DNA of 64,000 bases from an uncultured Pelagibacteraceae bacterium (GTDB taxonomy: Bacteria > Pseudomonadota > Alphaproteobacteria > Pelagibacterales > Pelagibacteraceae): assembly GCA_902555945.1 (NCBI GenBank), contig CACDUS010000002.1, positions 1 to 64,000 on the forward strand, read 5' to 3'. Positions 19,930-30,465 of this stretch are shown one piece after another. The first letter of the stretch is position 1. The number at the start of each line of letters is the position of its first letter. The notes under the pieces were generated by a model. The model ran no database searches and was not told where the DNA came from. It saw only the letters and a list, made by a program, of their open reading frames with translations. Both the position numbers and the translations under genes were made by a program.

Positions 19930-20247
19930 TTAAGGCAATGGTTCTGGTTCATAAACTTCAGATGTTTCAATTTTATTTACTTTGTATGATAAAAGGATAA
20001 TTGGATCTTTATCGACATAAGGAATATCTAGAAAAATAGAATTTTTATTTAATTCTTTCTTATCGAAAATTTTAAAATTTTCTTTTAATTTTACTTTTTC
20101 AATAATTTGGTTTGTACTATATGATAAAGAAGCTTGATAAACGCTTCCAGTTTTGGCTCCAGTAAATATAGGTCCTAATAAAGCTGTGCCAGGAGCAGAA
20201 CAACTTGAAAGAAAAAATAAAGTTAGAAATAATATTTTTTTATTCAT
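19930..20247 (-). CDS. Small hypothetical lipoprotein
   Basis: Lipobox-like MNKKILFLTLFFLSSCSAPG; no recognised domain. Confidence 0.6.
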   Translation of the reverse strand: MNKKILFLTLFFLSSCSAPGTALLGPIFTGAKTGSVYQASLSYSTNQIIEKVKLKENFKIFDKKELNKNSIFLDIPYVDKDPIILLSYKVNKIETSEVYEPEPLP

Positions 20248-20428
20248 TACTGATTAAGCTGATATATGATTCTTTTGTAATTAGCGTATTTTTTTATACA
20301 CGTAAAAATTGAAAATAAAAATTTTTTTCAATTTACTTCGATATTTGATTTAAATTTAATTTTTTTAAACTCAATATAAACACTTCAAATATTTTTAAAA
20401 TTGTTCAAAGTTGTTACTTTTAAGATTA

Positions 20429-21568
20429 ATGAAAACTAAAAAGATTAAAATAAAAAAAAATTTAGGATTAAAAAAATTTCAATCTCTGGTTTTAAAAAAT
20501 TTAAATGTAAATAAACTTAATCCCTCAAATTTAATTGACGATACAAAAAATAAATTAAGTAATTTTTATACAAATCTTAAAATTGAAAGAGAAAAAAATA
20601 AAAAGATATTAGAAAAGAAAAGAAAACTTGAGGAAAAAAGAGAAGAACAAAAACAAAAGAAACAAGCTCAAAAAGAGAAGTTAAATAAAATTAGGGAAGA
20701 AAAGCGCCAAATATTAGCCCAAAAAAAATTAATTATTGAGAATGAAAAACAAGTAAGGAAAAACGAAGAAAAAAGAAGAAAAATTGAGGCTAAAAGAATT
20801 AAAATTGAACAACAAAAGATTAAAGATGAAGAAAGCAGAAAAATTAGAGAGGATGCAAGAAGACTTAAAGAGGAAGAGTTGAGATTAAAAATGCTTGAAA
20901 GACAAAGAGTTCGAGAGGAAAAAATTAAGATTAAACAAGAGGCTTTAAAAGCAAAAGAAATAGAAAATCAAAAAATTAGAGAAGAAAAAGAGAGGATTAG
21001 ACAAGAAAATAATAAACTTAAGGAAATAGAAAGACAAAAAAGGTTAGATGAAGAGCAAAAAATTAGAGAGGCAGCTAGAAAATTGAAATATGAAGAAGAA
21101 AAATTAAGAGAAACTGAAAATAGGCTTAGACAACTTGAATTAGAAAGACAACAAGAGATAGAGAGACAATTACTCAAAGAACAAGCTGAACAAAGAGCAA
21201 AAGAAGAAGAGTTAAGATTAAAAGAAGAAAAACTTAAAGAAGCAGAAAATGAAAGATTATTAAAAGAAAAAGAACAAAGAGAAAAAGCTGAAGAGTTAAG
21301 AAAAGAAGAGGAAAAACAAAGAAAAATTGAAGAGGAAAAAGCGATAGCTTTAAAACATAAGCAGGAAGAAGAAGAGAGAATAAGAGAGGAAAACCGAAGA
21401 ATCAAAGAATGGGAAGATAAGTTTGATCAAGAACAAAAGTTAAAAGAAGAAGCAATGATTAAAAAGTTTTATAGTGATCAATTAACTGATGAAAATATTT
21501 TGGAAGTATCAGAAAACAAAAATCAAGAAAATGATTTAAATGATAATGAAAATAAAAAGGACAGTTGA
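20429..21568 (+). CDS. Highly charged K/E/R-rich coiled-coil protein, unknown function
   Basis: Continuous heptad-like K/E/R sequence over ~300 aa; ATG at 20429 preferred over the TTG at 20411. Confidence 0.65.
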   Translation: MKTKKIKIKKNLGLKKFQSLVLKNLNVNKLNPSNLIDDTKNKLSNFYTNLKIEREKNKKILEKKRKLEEKREEQKQKKQAQKEKLNKIREEKRQILAQKKLIIENEKQVRKNEEKRRKIEAKRIKIEQQKIKDEESRKIREDARRLKEEELRLKMLERQRVREEKIKIKQEALKAKEIENQKIREEKERIRQENNKLKEIERQKRLDEEQKIREAARKLKYEEEKLRETENRLRQLELERQQEIERQLLKEQAEQRAKEEELRLKEEKLKEAENERLLKEKEQREKAEELRKEEEKQRKIEEEKAIALKHKQEEEERIREENRRIKEWEDKFDQEQKLKEEAMIKKFYSDQLTDENILEVSENKNQENDLNDNENKKDS

Positions 21569-23023
21569 TTATATCTTTTGGTCGTAATCTCCAATTTTTC
21601 CAGTTTTTTGAAGCATTTCATCAATAAACCTAAATATTTTTACTTTTCTTTCTTCTGATGTAGGACTTTCAGTTACGATAACTAATGATGGTTTATTTGA
21701 TGATGCTCTTATCAAACCCCAAGAACCATCTTCAAAAGAAAATCTTATTCCATTAACAGTTAATATTTCTTTTATTTCTTGATTATCTATTTTATTTTTT
21801 TCATCTTTAATTTTTTTTAATTGATTAGTGATTTCTTCAACCACTTTATATTTTTCTTGATCTTTGCAAAAAGGTGCCATGGTAGGTGATTGAAATGTTT
21901 TTGGAAGTTCATCTACTATACCACTTATTTTTTTATTTTGTTTGTCTAGTAAATGACAAATTTGAATTGCAGAATTTATTCCATCATCATACCCATATCC
22001 TAGTGGTTCATTAAAGAAAAAATGTCCACTTTTTTCAAATCCAGCTAATGCTTTTTCATCATGAACTTTTCTTTTAATGTGAGAATGTCCAGTTTTCCAA
22101 TAAATTGTTTCACATTGATTTTTTTTTAAAATTTTATCATTGGCATAAAGCCCAGTTGATTTTACATCTACTATAAATTTTGAATTTTTGTGAGAAACAG
22201 ATAAATTTCTCGCAATTAATAAACCAATTTTATCAGAGAAAATTTCATTGCCATTATCGTCAATTACTCCAACTCGATCACCATCACCATCAAACCCAAA
22301 ACCCACATCTGCATTATTTTCTTTTACTGCTTTAGATATTTCATGTAACATTTCTAAATCTTCAGGATTTGGGTTATATTTAGGAAATGTCCAATCAAGA
22401 TTACAATCCAGTTCTATGACATCACATCCGATTTTTCTTAAAATATCTGGTGCAAATATTCCAGCAGTTCCATTACCGCAAGCCACAACTACCTTAATGT
22501 TTTTATGAATTTTATTTTTTTTAATTAAATTTTCTTTATAAGTATTTTGATAATTGTTTATTTTTTTTTCATTTCCCTCATTAATTATAAATTTTTGATT
22601 TAAAGTAATTTCTTTTAATTCACTCATCTCTTCTGGTGCATGAGTTAAACCCTTTTTAATACCCATTTTTACACCAGTCCATCCATTTTCATTATGACTT
22701 GCGGTGACCATTGCTACCGCATCACTATCAAGATCAAATTGAGCGTAGTAGACCATTGGAGACAGGGATAATCCTATATCTTCTACAAAGCATCCTGTAG
22801 AAATTAGTCCTTTTTTTAGAGCAACTTTAATTTCTTCACTATAAGATCTATAATCTTGTCCAACAATTACTCTCGGGTTCTTTTTTTGTGTGTGTTTAAT
22901 AATTTGTGTTCCAAAACCTTTTCCAAGGTTTATGATTCCCTCAGCATTAATATCTTTTCCATAAACCCATCGTGCGTCATATTCTCTAAAACCATAGGGG
23001 TCTATTTTTAATGATTGATTCAT
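21569..23023 (-). CDS. Phosphomannomutase/phosphoglucomutase
   Basis: TASHNENGWTGVKMG phosphoserine loop; GFGFDGDGDRVGVID metal loop; GFEKSGHFFF sugar loop. Confidence 0.93.
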   Translation of the reverse strand: MNQSLKIDPYGFREYDARWVYGKDINAEGIINLGKGFGTQIIKHTQKKNPRVIVGQDYRSYSEEIKVALKKGLISTGCFVEDIGLSLSPMVYYAQFDLDSDAVAMVTASHNENGWTGVKMGIKKGLTHAPEEMSELKEITLNQKFIINEGNEKKINNYQNTYKENLIKKNKIHKNIKVVVACGNGTAGIFAPDILRKIGCDVIELDCNLDWTFPKYNPNPEDLEMLHEISKAVKENNADVGFGFDGDGDRVGVIDDNGNEIFSDKIGLLIARNLSVSHKNSKFIVDVKSTGLYANDKILKKNQCETIYWKTGHSHIKRKVHDEKALAGFEKSGHFFFNEPLGYGYDDGINSAIQICHLLDKQNKKISGIVDELPKTFQSPTMAPFCKDQEKYKVVEEITNQLKKIKDEKNKIDNQEIKEILTVNGIRFSFEDGSWGLIRASSNKPSLVIVTESPTSEERKVKIFRFIDEMLQKTGKIGDYDQKI

Positions 23024-23133
23024 GCTGTTAATTACTTACCTTTTTTTCAATTTTATAGTTGAATTATTTTACCACTGTTCTATAAATGTTCTGTTGATTT
23101 ACTGATTATATAGTATATTAAATAAAAGCGCAT

Positions 23134-23148
23134 ACAACATGTAGTTGT
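23134..23148. promoter_or_regulatory. Inverted repeat upstream of nrdAB, possible regulator site
   Basis: ACAAC-atgta-GTTGT, 34 bp before the nrdA ATG. Confidence 0.4.
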
Positions 23149-23181
23149 TTTCGTAAAAATAACAAAATATAATACTAAATT

Positions 23182-25122
23182 ATGAATAAGATTCTATCTC
23201 AAGCCCTCAAGAAAGCTGTCTCCGAATATAGCCCTGAGGTTAATGAAGTTTCAAAAAATAATAGACCTGACCTTTTCTCATTAAACAATGAAACCGAGCT
23301 TTTTCAAAACGACAAAGGTATTATCATTAAGATTGATAGATCTAGGGATTCAAATTTAACTGATTTTGGTAAAGCAACTTTAAAAGACAGATATTTAGGT
23401 CATAATGAATCCTTTCAAGATTTGTTTGCAAGAGTGGCAAGCACATATGCTGATGACAATTTGCATGCACAAAGAATTTACAATTATATAAGTAATCTCT
23501 GGTTCATGCCAGCAACACCAGTATTATCTAATGGTGGAACAAAAAGAGGATTGCCGATTTCATGTTTTCTAAACGAAGCATCTGATAGTTTAGGAGGTAT
23601 CTTAGATCTTTGGAGTGAGAATGTTTGGTTAGCTGCTAAAGGTGGTGGTATTGGAAGTTACTGGGGTAATTTAAGATCGATTGGTGAAAAAATTGGTAGA
23701 GTTGGAAAAACTTCAGGGATAATTCCTTTCATCAAAGTTATGGATTCATTAACTATGGCAATAAGCCAAGGTTCTTTAAGAAGAGGTTCAGCTGCATGTT
23801 ATCTTCCAATAGATCATCCAGAAATTGAAGAGTTTATTGAAATGAGAAGACCAACTGGTGGTGATCCAAATAGAAAAGCTTTAAATTTACATCACGGTGT
23901 TTTAGTTTCAGATGCATTTATGCGTGCAGTTGAAACTGATGAACAATGGGCTTTAAAAAGTCCTGTAGACGGATCAATTCAACAAACTATATCAGCAAGA
24001 AATTTATGGATTAGATTATTAACTGCAAGAATTGAAACAGGAGAACCTTATATAATTTATATCGATACAGTTAATAGACAAATTCCACAGCATCATAAAT
24101 TAGCAAACCTTACAGTTAAAACTTCTAATTTATGTAGCGAAATAACTTTACCTACAGGAATTGATAAAGATGGTAGAGACAGAACAGCTGTTTGTTGTTT
24201 ATCTTCTTTAAACATTGAAAAATATGATGAGTGGAAAGATGATCCAAATATGATTAATGATGTAATGAGATTTCTTGACAATGTCTTGTCTGATTTTATC
24301 AATAAAGCTCCAGAACAATTCAAAGATGCCAAATATTCAGCTGAAAGAGAAAGAAGTGTTGGTTTAGGAGTAATGGGCTTTCATTCTTTTCTACAAAAAA
24401 ATAGAATTCCACTTGAGTCAGTGATGGCTAAAGCTTGGAATAAAAAAATATTTAAAAATATTCATGAAAAAGTTAATCAAGCTTCAAAAGATTTAGCGGA
24501 TGAAAGAGGATCATGTCCTGATGCTGAAGAGTATGGTTTCAAAGAAAGATTTTCAAATAAAACTGCAATAGCTCCAACAGCGTCTATTTCAATTATTTGT
24601 GGTGGTGCCTCACCAGGTGTTGAGCCAATAGCGGCTAATAGCTATACACATAAAACTTTATCTGGATCATTTAATGTTAGAAATAGATATTTAGAAGAAA
24701 TTTTAGAAAGTCATGGTAAAAATGATAATGAAACTTGGTCTACTATTACAACTAATCAAGGTTCAGTTTCACATTTAGATTTTTTAACAGATTTAGAAAA
24801 AGATGTTTTCAAAACTGCTTTTGAATTAAATCAACATTGGATTATTGATTTAAGTGGAGATAGAACTCCTTTCATTTCTCAAGCTCAATCAATTAATTTA
24901 TTCTTGCCAGCAGACGTTCATAAGAAAGAATTACACAAAATTCATTTTGATGCTTGGAAAAAAGGTTTAAAAAGCCTTTATTATTGTAGATCAAAATCAA
25001 TTCAAAGAGCTGAAAATATCAATGATGCAAAATCAACTGATATCACAGCTAATGTATATAAATCAAAAAATCAACAATCAAACGACCAACCAGAATACGA
25101 GGAATGTTTATCATGTCAGTAG
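23182..25122 (+). CDS. nrdA: Class I ribonucleotide reductase alpha subunit
   Basis: PATPVLSNGGTKRGLPISCFLNE; NLCSEI; C-terminal redox tail EECLSCQ. Confidence 0.93.
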   Translation: MNKILSQALKKAVSEYSPEVNEVSKNNRPDLFSLNNETELFQNDKGIIIKIDRSRDSNLTDFGKATLKDRYLGHNESFQDLFARVASTYADDNLHAQRIYNYISNLWFMPATPVLSNGGTKRGLPISCFLNEASDSLGGILDLWSENVWLAAKGGGIGSYWGNLRSIGEKIGRVGKTSGIIPFIKVMDSLTMAISQGSLRRGSAACYLPIDHPEIEEFIEMRRPTGGDPNRKALNLHHGVLVSDAFMRAVETDEQWALKSPVDGSIQQTISARNLWIRLLTARIETGEPYIIYIDTVNRQIPQHHKLANLTVKTSNLCSEITLPTGIDKDGRDRTAVCCLSSLNIEKYDEWKDDPNMINDVMRFLDNVLSDFINKAPEQFKDAKYSAERERSVGLGVMGFHSFLQKNRIPLESVMAKAWNKKIFKNIHEKVNQASKDLADERGSCPDAEEYGFKERFSNKTAIAPTASISIICGGASPGVEPIAANSYTHKTLSGSFNVRNRYLEEILESHGKNDNETWSTITTNQGSVSHLDFLTDLEKDVFKTAFELNQHWIIDLSGDRTPFISQAQSINLFLPADVHKKELHKIHFDAWKKGLKSLYYCRSKSIQRAENINDAKSTDITANVYKSKNQQSNDQPEYEECLSCQ

Positions 25123-26129
25123 CAGAAAAAATAAAGGTAGAAAAAAAAGAAATAATACAACCAAAAAAAATGGGATTATTAACTGAAAATCCGGTCTATA
25201 AACCATTCAGATATCCATGGTGTTATGATGCCTGGTTAACACAACAAAGAATTCACTGGCTACCAGAAGAAGTTCCACTTGGTGACGATGTTAGAGATTG
25301 GCAAAAAAATCTATCACAGCCTGAAAAAAATTTATTAACACAAATATTTAGGTTTTTTACTCAAGCAGATGTTGAAGTTAACAATTGTTATTTAAGACAT
25401 TACACAACTGTTTTTAAACCTACTGAAGTTTTGATGATGATGACTGCTTTTGCTGCAATGGAAACAGTTCATGTTGCTGCTTATTCTCATTTATTAGATA
25501 CTATTGGAATGCCAGAGTCTGAATATTCTGCTTTCATGAAATATAAAGAAATGAAGGATAAGTATGACTACATGCAAGGTTTTAATGTAAATTCTAAAGA
25601 AGATATTGCAAAAACAGTTGCAGTGTTTAGTGCGTTTACTGAAGGATTACAATTGTTTGCAAGTTTTGCAATTCTTTTAAATTTTCCAAGACACAACAAA
25701 ATGAAAGGTATGGGTCAAATTGTTACTTGGTCAGTTAGAGACGAAACACTTCATTGCAATTCAATGATAAGAATTTTTAGAGAATTCATAAAAGAGAATC
25801 CTGAAATATGGACACCCAAACTAAAAAAAGAACTTTATGAAGCATGCAGAATAATTGTTGAACATGAAGATGCTTTCATTGATTTAGCTTTTGAAATGGG
25901 ACCAATGGAAGGTTTAACAGCACAAGAAGTAAAAGATTATATTAGATTCATTGCTAATAGAAGATTAGATCAACTTGGTTTAGAACCAATTTACAAGGTT
26001 GAAAAAAATCCTCTTGGCTGGTTAGATACAATGTTAAATGCTGTTGAGCATATGAACTTCTTCGAAGGTCGTGCAACTGAATATTCTAAAGCATCTACAC
26101 AGGGAACTTGGGCTGAAGCTTTTAGTTAA
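25104..26129 (+). CDS. nrdB: Class I ribonucleotide reductase beta subunit
   Basis: METVHVAAYSHLL (E..H...Y diiron/radical-Tyr pattern), SVRDETLHCNSM; overlaps nrdA; ATG 25104 or 25113. Confidence 0.93.
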   Translation: MFIMSVAEKIKVEKKEIIQPKKMGLLTENPVYKPFRYPWCYDAWLTQQRIHWLPEEVPLGDDVRDWQKNLSQPEKNLLTQIFRFFTQADVEVNNCYLRHYTTVFKPTEVLMMMTAFAAMETVHVAAYSHLLDTIGMPESEYSAFMKYKEMKDKYDYMQGFNVNSKEDIAKTVAVFSAFTEGLQLFASFAILLNFPRHNKMKGMGQIVTWSVRDETLHCNSMIRIFREFIKENPEIWTPKLKKELYEACRIIVEHEDAFIDLAFEMGPMEGLTAQEVKDYIRFIANRRLDQLGLEPIYKVEKNPLGWLDTMLNAVEHMNFFEGRATEYSKASTQGTWAEAFS

Positions 26130-26133
26130 TTAA

Positions 26134-27258
26134 TTACCTTTGATTTAATTCTAAAACTTTTCTATGTTTGTTACCTTTATAACTAGCTAAAGGTCTAATT
26201 AATTTATTTGCAGCATGCTGCTCCATAATGTGCGCAGACCAACCAGTTATCCTTGAAATAACAAATATTGGCGTAAAGAAGTCTGTATCAAAACCCATTA
26301 AGTGATATGTTGGTCCAGTAGGGTAATCCACATTTGGATGAATATTTTTTCTTTCAATCATAACTTTTTCAACAATATCGTAAATTTTTTCAAACTTTTT
26401 ATCTTTTTTAACTTTAGCTACTTTAGCAAAATATTCTCTCATAGTTGGAACTCTCGAGTCTCCAGATTTATAAACTCTATGTCCAAAACCCATTACCACT
26501 TCTTTGTTATTTAATGCATTATTTATCCATTTAAGTGCATTTTCTGGTTTTTTTATTTTATTCATCATATGCATAACTTCTTCATTTGCTCCTCCGTGCA
26601 ATGGACCTTTTAAACTTGCAATAGCACCAGTTATAGCTCCATGAATATCAGATAAACTACTTGTTATAGTTCTTGCAGTGAATGTTGAAACATTGAAACT
26701 ATGTTCAGCATATAAAATTAAAGATACATCAAATGCTTTTACAATTTCTTTTTGAGGTACTTTTCCAAAACACATATAAAAAAAATTTTCAGCAAAAGTT
26801 AAATCTTTTTTGGGTTTAATTAATTTTTTACCTTTTCTAATCCTATAAAAAGCAGCTAAAGCAGTTGGTGTTTTTGCGAAAATTCTAAGCGCTTTTCTCA
26901 TATTAGCCTCTGGAGAAGAGTCTGGAGTTTCTTTATCTTCTAAACCCATCACGCTTACAGCTGTTCTAGCAACATCCATTGGATGAGATTTCTTAGGCAT
27001 ATGTTTAATTATCTCATATAAATTTTTTGATAACTCTCTATTTGCTCTTTCTTCTTTTTCAAATTTCTTAAGTTGAATAGAATTAGGTAAATCTTTATTT
27101 AAAATAAGATAAGCTACTTCTTCAAATCTACAATATTCACACAAGTCTTGAGCCGCATAACCTCTATAAGTTAGAGAATTTATTTCTGGCATCACCTTTG
27201 AAACTTCAGTTTCATCAACGACTATTCCAAGTAAACCTTTTTTTATTTCATCACTCAT
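26134..27258 (-). CDS. prpC: Citrate synthase family, probable 2-methylcitrate synthase
   Basis: GPLHGGANEEVMHM and MGFGHRVYKSGDSRVP; clustered with prpB and prpD. Confidence 0.88.
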   Translation of the reverse strand: MSDEIKKGLLGIVVDETEVSKVMPEINSLTYRGYAAQDLCEYCRFEEVAYLILNKDLPNSIQLKKFEKEERANRELSKNLYEIIKHMPKKSHPMDVARTAVSVMGLEDKETPDSSPEANMRKALRIFAKTPTALAAFYRIRKGKKLIKPKKDLTFAENFFYMCFGKVPQKEIVKAFDVSLILYAEHSFNVSTFTARTITSSLSDIHGAITGAIASLKGPLHGGANEEVMHMMNKIKKPENALKWINNALNNKEVVMGFGHRVYKSGDSRVPTMREYFAKVAKVKKDKKFEKIYDIVEKVMIERKNIHPNVDYPTGPTYHLMGFDTDFFTPIFVISRITGWSAHIMEQHAANKLIRPLASYKGNKHRKVLELNQR

Positions 27259-28154
27259 TACTCATGTCCTTCAGTACTAAAATTAAAAATTTTCTCATCT
27301 AAACTGTTATATTTTTCGTAATCAACTAACTCATATAATCTTTTTCTAGTTTGCATTTTATCAATAATGTTATTTTGATGTCCATTTGCATAAATGTCTC
27401 TTAATCCATCCTCTACATTTTTCATTGCTAACCTTTGAGTTGTAACAGGATAAATAACTATATTGTAACCAAATTGCTCTAACTCTTTATAATTGAATAG
27501 CTTAGTTTTTCCAAATTCTGTCATATTAGCAAGTAAATAACATGAGAGTTTTTTCCTTACTTTTTCAAAATCTTTTTCATCATGTAGTGCCTCTGGAAAA
27601 ATAATCTCAGCACCTGCATCAATGTATGCTTTACATCTTTCAATCATCTTATCAATTCCTTCTACACTTTTTGCATCAGATCTTGCAATAATCTTAAAAT
27701 TTTCATCTTTTTTTGCAGCTACGCATTCTTTAATTTTTTTAACCATTGCATCAGTTGAAATTAGTTCTTTATTATCAAGGTGACCACATCGTTTTCTTTC
27801 AATTTGATCCTCTAAATGAACTGAGGAAATTCCAAACTCTTCAAAAGTTTCAATTGTTTCTTTACAAGATTTAAATCCAGTATCTATATCAACAATCGTT
27901 GGAAGATTAGTTACTCTTGAAATTAAATATGATCGAGTACTTACATCTTGTAATGTTGTTAAACCAATATCAGGAAACCCAAGATCATTTGCCATAACTC
28001 CGCCTGAAACATAAACAGCATCATACCCAATTTCTTCAATTAATTTTGCTGTTAGAGGATTATAGGCACCAGGAACTCTTAAGATTTTGTTTGATTTTAA
28101 TTTATTAACAAAATCTTCTCTTTTTTGAATTGGTTCCTTTTCAATAAAATGCAT
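27258..28154 (-). CDS. prpB: 2-methylisocitrate lyase
   Basis: VHLEDQIERKRCGHLDNKE (ICL/PEP mutase active-site KRCGH), VDIDTGF. Confidence 0.9.
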   Translation of the reverse strand: MHFIEKEPIQKREDFVNKLKSNKILRVPGAYNPLTAKLIEEIGYDAVYVSGGVMANDLGFPDIGLTTLQDVSTRSYLISRVTNLPTIVDIDTGFKSCKETIETFEEFGISSVHLEDQIERKRCGHLDNKELISTDAMVKKIKECVAAKKDENFKIIARSDAKSVEGIDKMIERCKAYIDAGAEIIFPEALHDEKDFEKVRKKLSCYLLANMTEFGKTKLFNYKELEQFGYNIVIYPVTTQRLAMKNVEDGLRDIYANGHQNNIIDKMQTRKRLYELVDYEKYNSLDEKIFNFSTEGHE

Positions 28155-29656
28155 TAAAAAATTCCTTTTTTTAAATTTCTTTTAAGTTTATTTTTTTTTA
28201 CTTCTATATTTAATTTATTTAGTTGACCTGATTTTAATTTTTTTAAATTTTGAACTGTCTTCAAAAACCTATTACTTTCTTTTTCACTTAATATATTTTC
28301 AGTTAAAGTTAAAAACTTATTGATATAGTTTTTTCTCTTAAAAGGGCGTGTTCCATAAGGATGAGCATCAGCAACTCCCTGTTCTTCACTTATTCTTTTA
28401 CCATTTTTGAGAGTAATTATTACTTTTGCACCAAATGCTTTCTTTTTAGGGTCTGGATCATGATATCGTTTTGTCCATTTTTTATCTTCATGAGTTTTTA
28501 TTGATCTCCAAATCTTAATTGTACTTTTTCTTTTAGCTCTAGCTTTTGTATAAGATTTTACATGATGCCAAGTACCATCCTCTAGGGCGACGGCAAATAT
28601 ATACATTATTGAGTGATCTAAAGTTTCTCTACTTGCATTAGGATCCATTTTTTGAGGATCATTTGCACCAGTACCGATTACATAGTGAGTGTGATGACTA
28701 GTATAAATATCTATTTTTTTTATTTGACCCAAATTTTTAATTTTCTTTTTTAGTTTTTTTGCTAGATCAATTAATGCTTGTGATTGGTATTCAGCTGAAT
28801 ATTCTTTTGTATAAGTTTCAAGTATTGCTTTTTTTGACTCATTTTTTTTTGGTAGAGGAACTTTATAAAATGCGTTTTTGCCATCGAGAATTCTTGCTAC
28901 TACACTATCTTCACCTTCATAAATTGGACTTGGAGCACCTTCACCACGCATAACTCTATCGACAGCCTCTATTGCTAGCTTTCCAGCATGTGCAGGAGCA
29001 TAAGCTTTCCAACTTGATATTTCACCTTTTCTAGATTGTCTCGTAGAAATTGTTGTATGAAGAGCCTGTTGTACTGCTTGATAAATTGTTTCAGTATTTA
29101 GTCTTAACATTGAACCTATTCCTGCTGCAACACTTGGACCTAAATGAGCTATATGATCGACCTTATGTTTATGTAAACAAATTCCTTTAACTAAATTAAC
29201 CTGAACTTCATAGGCAGTTATAATTCCTCTTAAAAGATCAAGACCACTTTTTTTATTTTGTTGAGCTACACTAATTAGGGGAGGAATGTTATCTCCTGGA
29301 TGACTATAATCAGCAGCTAAAAAAGTATCATGAAAATCTAATTCTCTAACAGCAGTTCCATTAGACCAAGCTACCCATTCACAATCAAATTTTAACTTAC
29401 TGTCTACTCCAAATAATGTGGCACCATTTTTTCTTGAATGTTTTAATGCCATCTCCCTTGATGAAATCACTGGCCTTCTATTAAGGGATGCAATTGCAAC
29501 TGAAGCATTATCAATAATTCTATTAATAACCATTTCAATAGCATCTTTATTTAATTTTGCTTTGTCACTTGCAATTTCCGCAATTTTCCATGCAAGTTGA
29601 TTCTTTTTAGGCAAATGTTTTTTAGATGGAAAAACTTTTACATTATGAACTATCAA
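28154..29656 (-). CDS. prpD: MmgE/PrpD family, probable 2-methylcitrate dehydratase
   Basis: MmgE/PrpD pattern and operon context (prpD-prpB-prpC with abutting ends). Confidence 0.87.
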   Translation of the reverse strand: MIVHNVKVFPSKKHLPKKNQLAWKIAEIASDKAKLNKDAIEMVINRIIDNASVAIASLNRRPVISSREMALKHSRKNGATLFGVDSKLKFDCEWVAWSNGTAVRELDFHDTFLAADYSHPGDNIPPLISVAQQNKKSGLDLLRGIITAYEVQVNLVKGICLHKHKVDHIAHLGPSVAAGIGSMLRLNTETIYQAVQQALHTTISTRQSRKGEISSWKAYAPAHAGKLAIEAVDRVMRGEGAPSPIYEGEDSVVARILDGKNAFYKVPLPKKNESKKAILETYTKEYSAEYQSQALIDLAKKLKKKIKNLGQIKKIDIYTSHHTHYVIGTGANDPQKMDPNASRETLDHSIMYIFAVALEDGTWHHVKSYTKARAKRKSTIKIWRSIKTHEDKKWTKRYHDPDPKKKAFGAKVIITLKNGKRISEEQGVADAHPYGTRPFKRKNYINKFLTLTENILSEKESNRFLKTVQNLKKLKSGQLNKLNIEVKKNKLKRNLKKGIF

Positions 29657-29710
29657 AATAACTCCTAATTAACGAAATTGTTTTTAATAGTTAAAAAAAA
29701 ATAATCAATA

Positions 29711-30400
29711 TTAAAGATATTTTGATACTATTTTTTCAATACCTATGAAGTCTTTTACAAGGTGATTATGATAAATTTCGGTTGTATTTTTTTCGGTATA
29801 TCCATCCTCAAGCAAAATAACTGGTATGCCAGCATTTTTGGCCGCATTAGCATCAGTCTCACTATCACCAATCATTAGTGTTTTTTTTAAATCTCCATCT
29901 AATATTTCCACAACAGATGTTAGGTGTCTTGGGTCAGGTTTACAATAATCAAAAGTATTATGACCAGCTACATATTCAAAAAAATCATATATGCCAATTT
30001 TTTTTAAAAGGTCGATTGCCAAATGTTCTTGTTTGTTTGTACAAACTGCCATTGAAATATTATTTTTCTTTGACCAAATTAAAAAGTCTTTCACTCCTTT
30101 TATAAGAGTACTTTCATTAACAATATTTTTTCCATAGAATTCTACAAAATCTTTTACCATTTCTTTTTTAATCTTATCATTTTCTACTTTTCCAAACTCT
30201 TTTTTAGCCTGACCCCATATCGAACGTCCAAGCATAGCTCCTGCACCCTGACCAACTAGGTTTCTAATTTCATCAGTTGATTTTGTTGGGTAACCATATT
30301 TTTTCATTACATGATTATGAGCGTGCATCAAGTCTGGTGCGGTATCTACCAAAGTGCCATCTAAATCAAATAGAATTGTAAAATTTTGTTTCATAATCAA
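29711..30400 (-). CDS. gph: HAD-family phosphoglycolate phosphatase-like
   Basis: LFDLDGTLVDTAPDL; MIGDSETDANAAKNAGI. Confidence 0.88.
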   Translation of the reverse strand: MIMKQNFTILFDLDGTLVDTAPDLMHAHNHVMKKYGYPTKSTDEIRNLVGQGAGAMLGRSIWGQAKKEFGKVENDKIKKEMVKDFVEFYGKNIVNESTLIKGVKDFLIWSKKNNISMAVCTNKQEHLAIDLLKKIGIYDFFEYVAGHNTFDYCKPDPRHLTSVVEILDGDLKKTLMIGDSETDANAAKNAGIPVILLEDGYTEKNTTEIYHNHLVKDFIGIEKIVSKYL

Positions 30401-30465
30401 AAGTATTTTTAAGAAATATTTTGTGAATTAAGAATTATATATACTTAATATAAAGAATTTCATAG

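Noticed and set aside
20968-21405. Minus-strand 145-aa ORF rich in Ser/Phe/Leu
   Set aside because: Antisense shadow of the K/E/R-rich coiled-coil gene; composition is explained by reverse complementing AAA/GAA codons.
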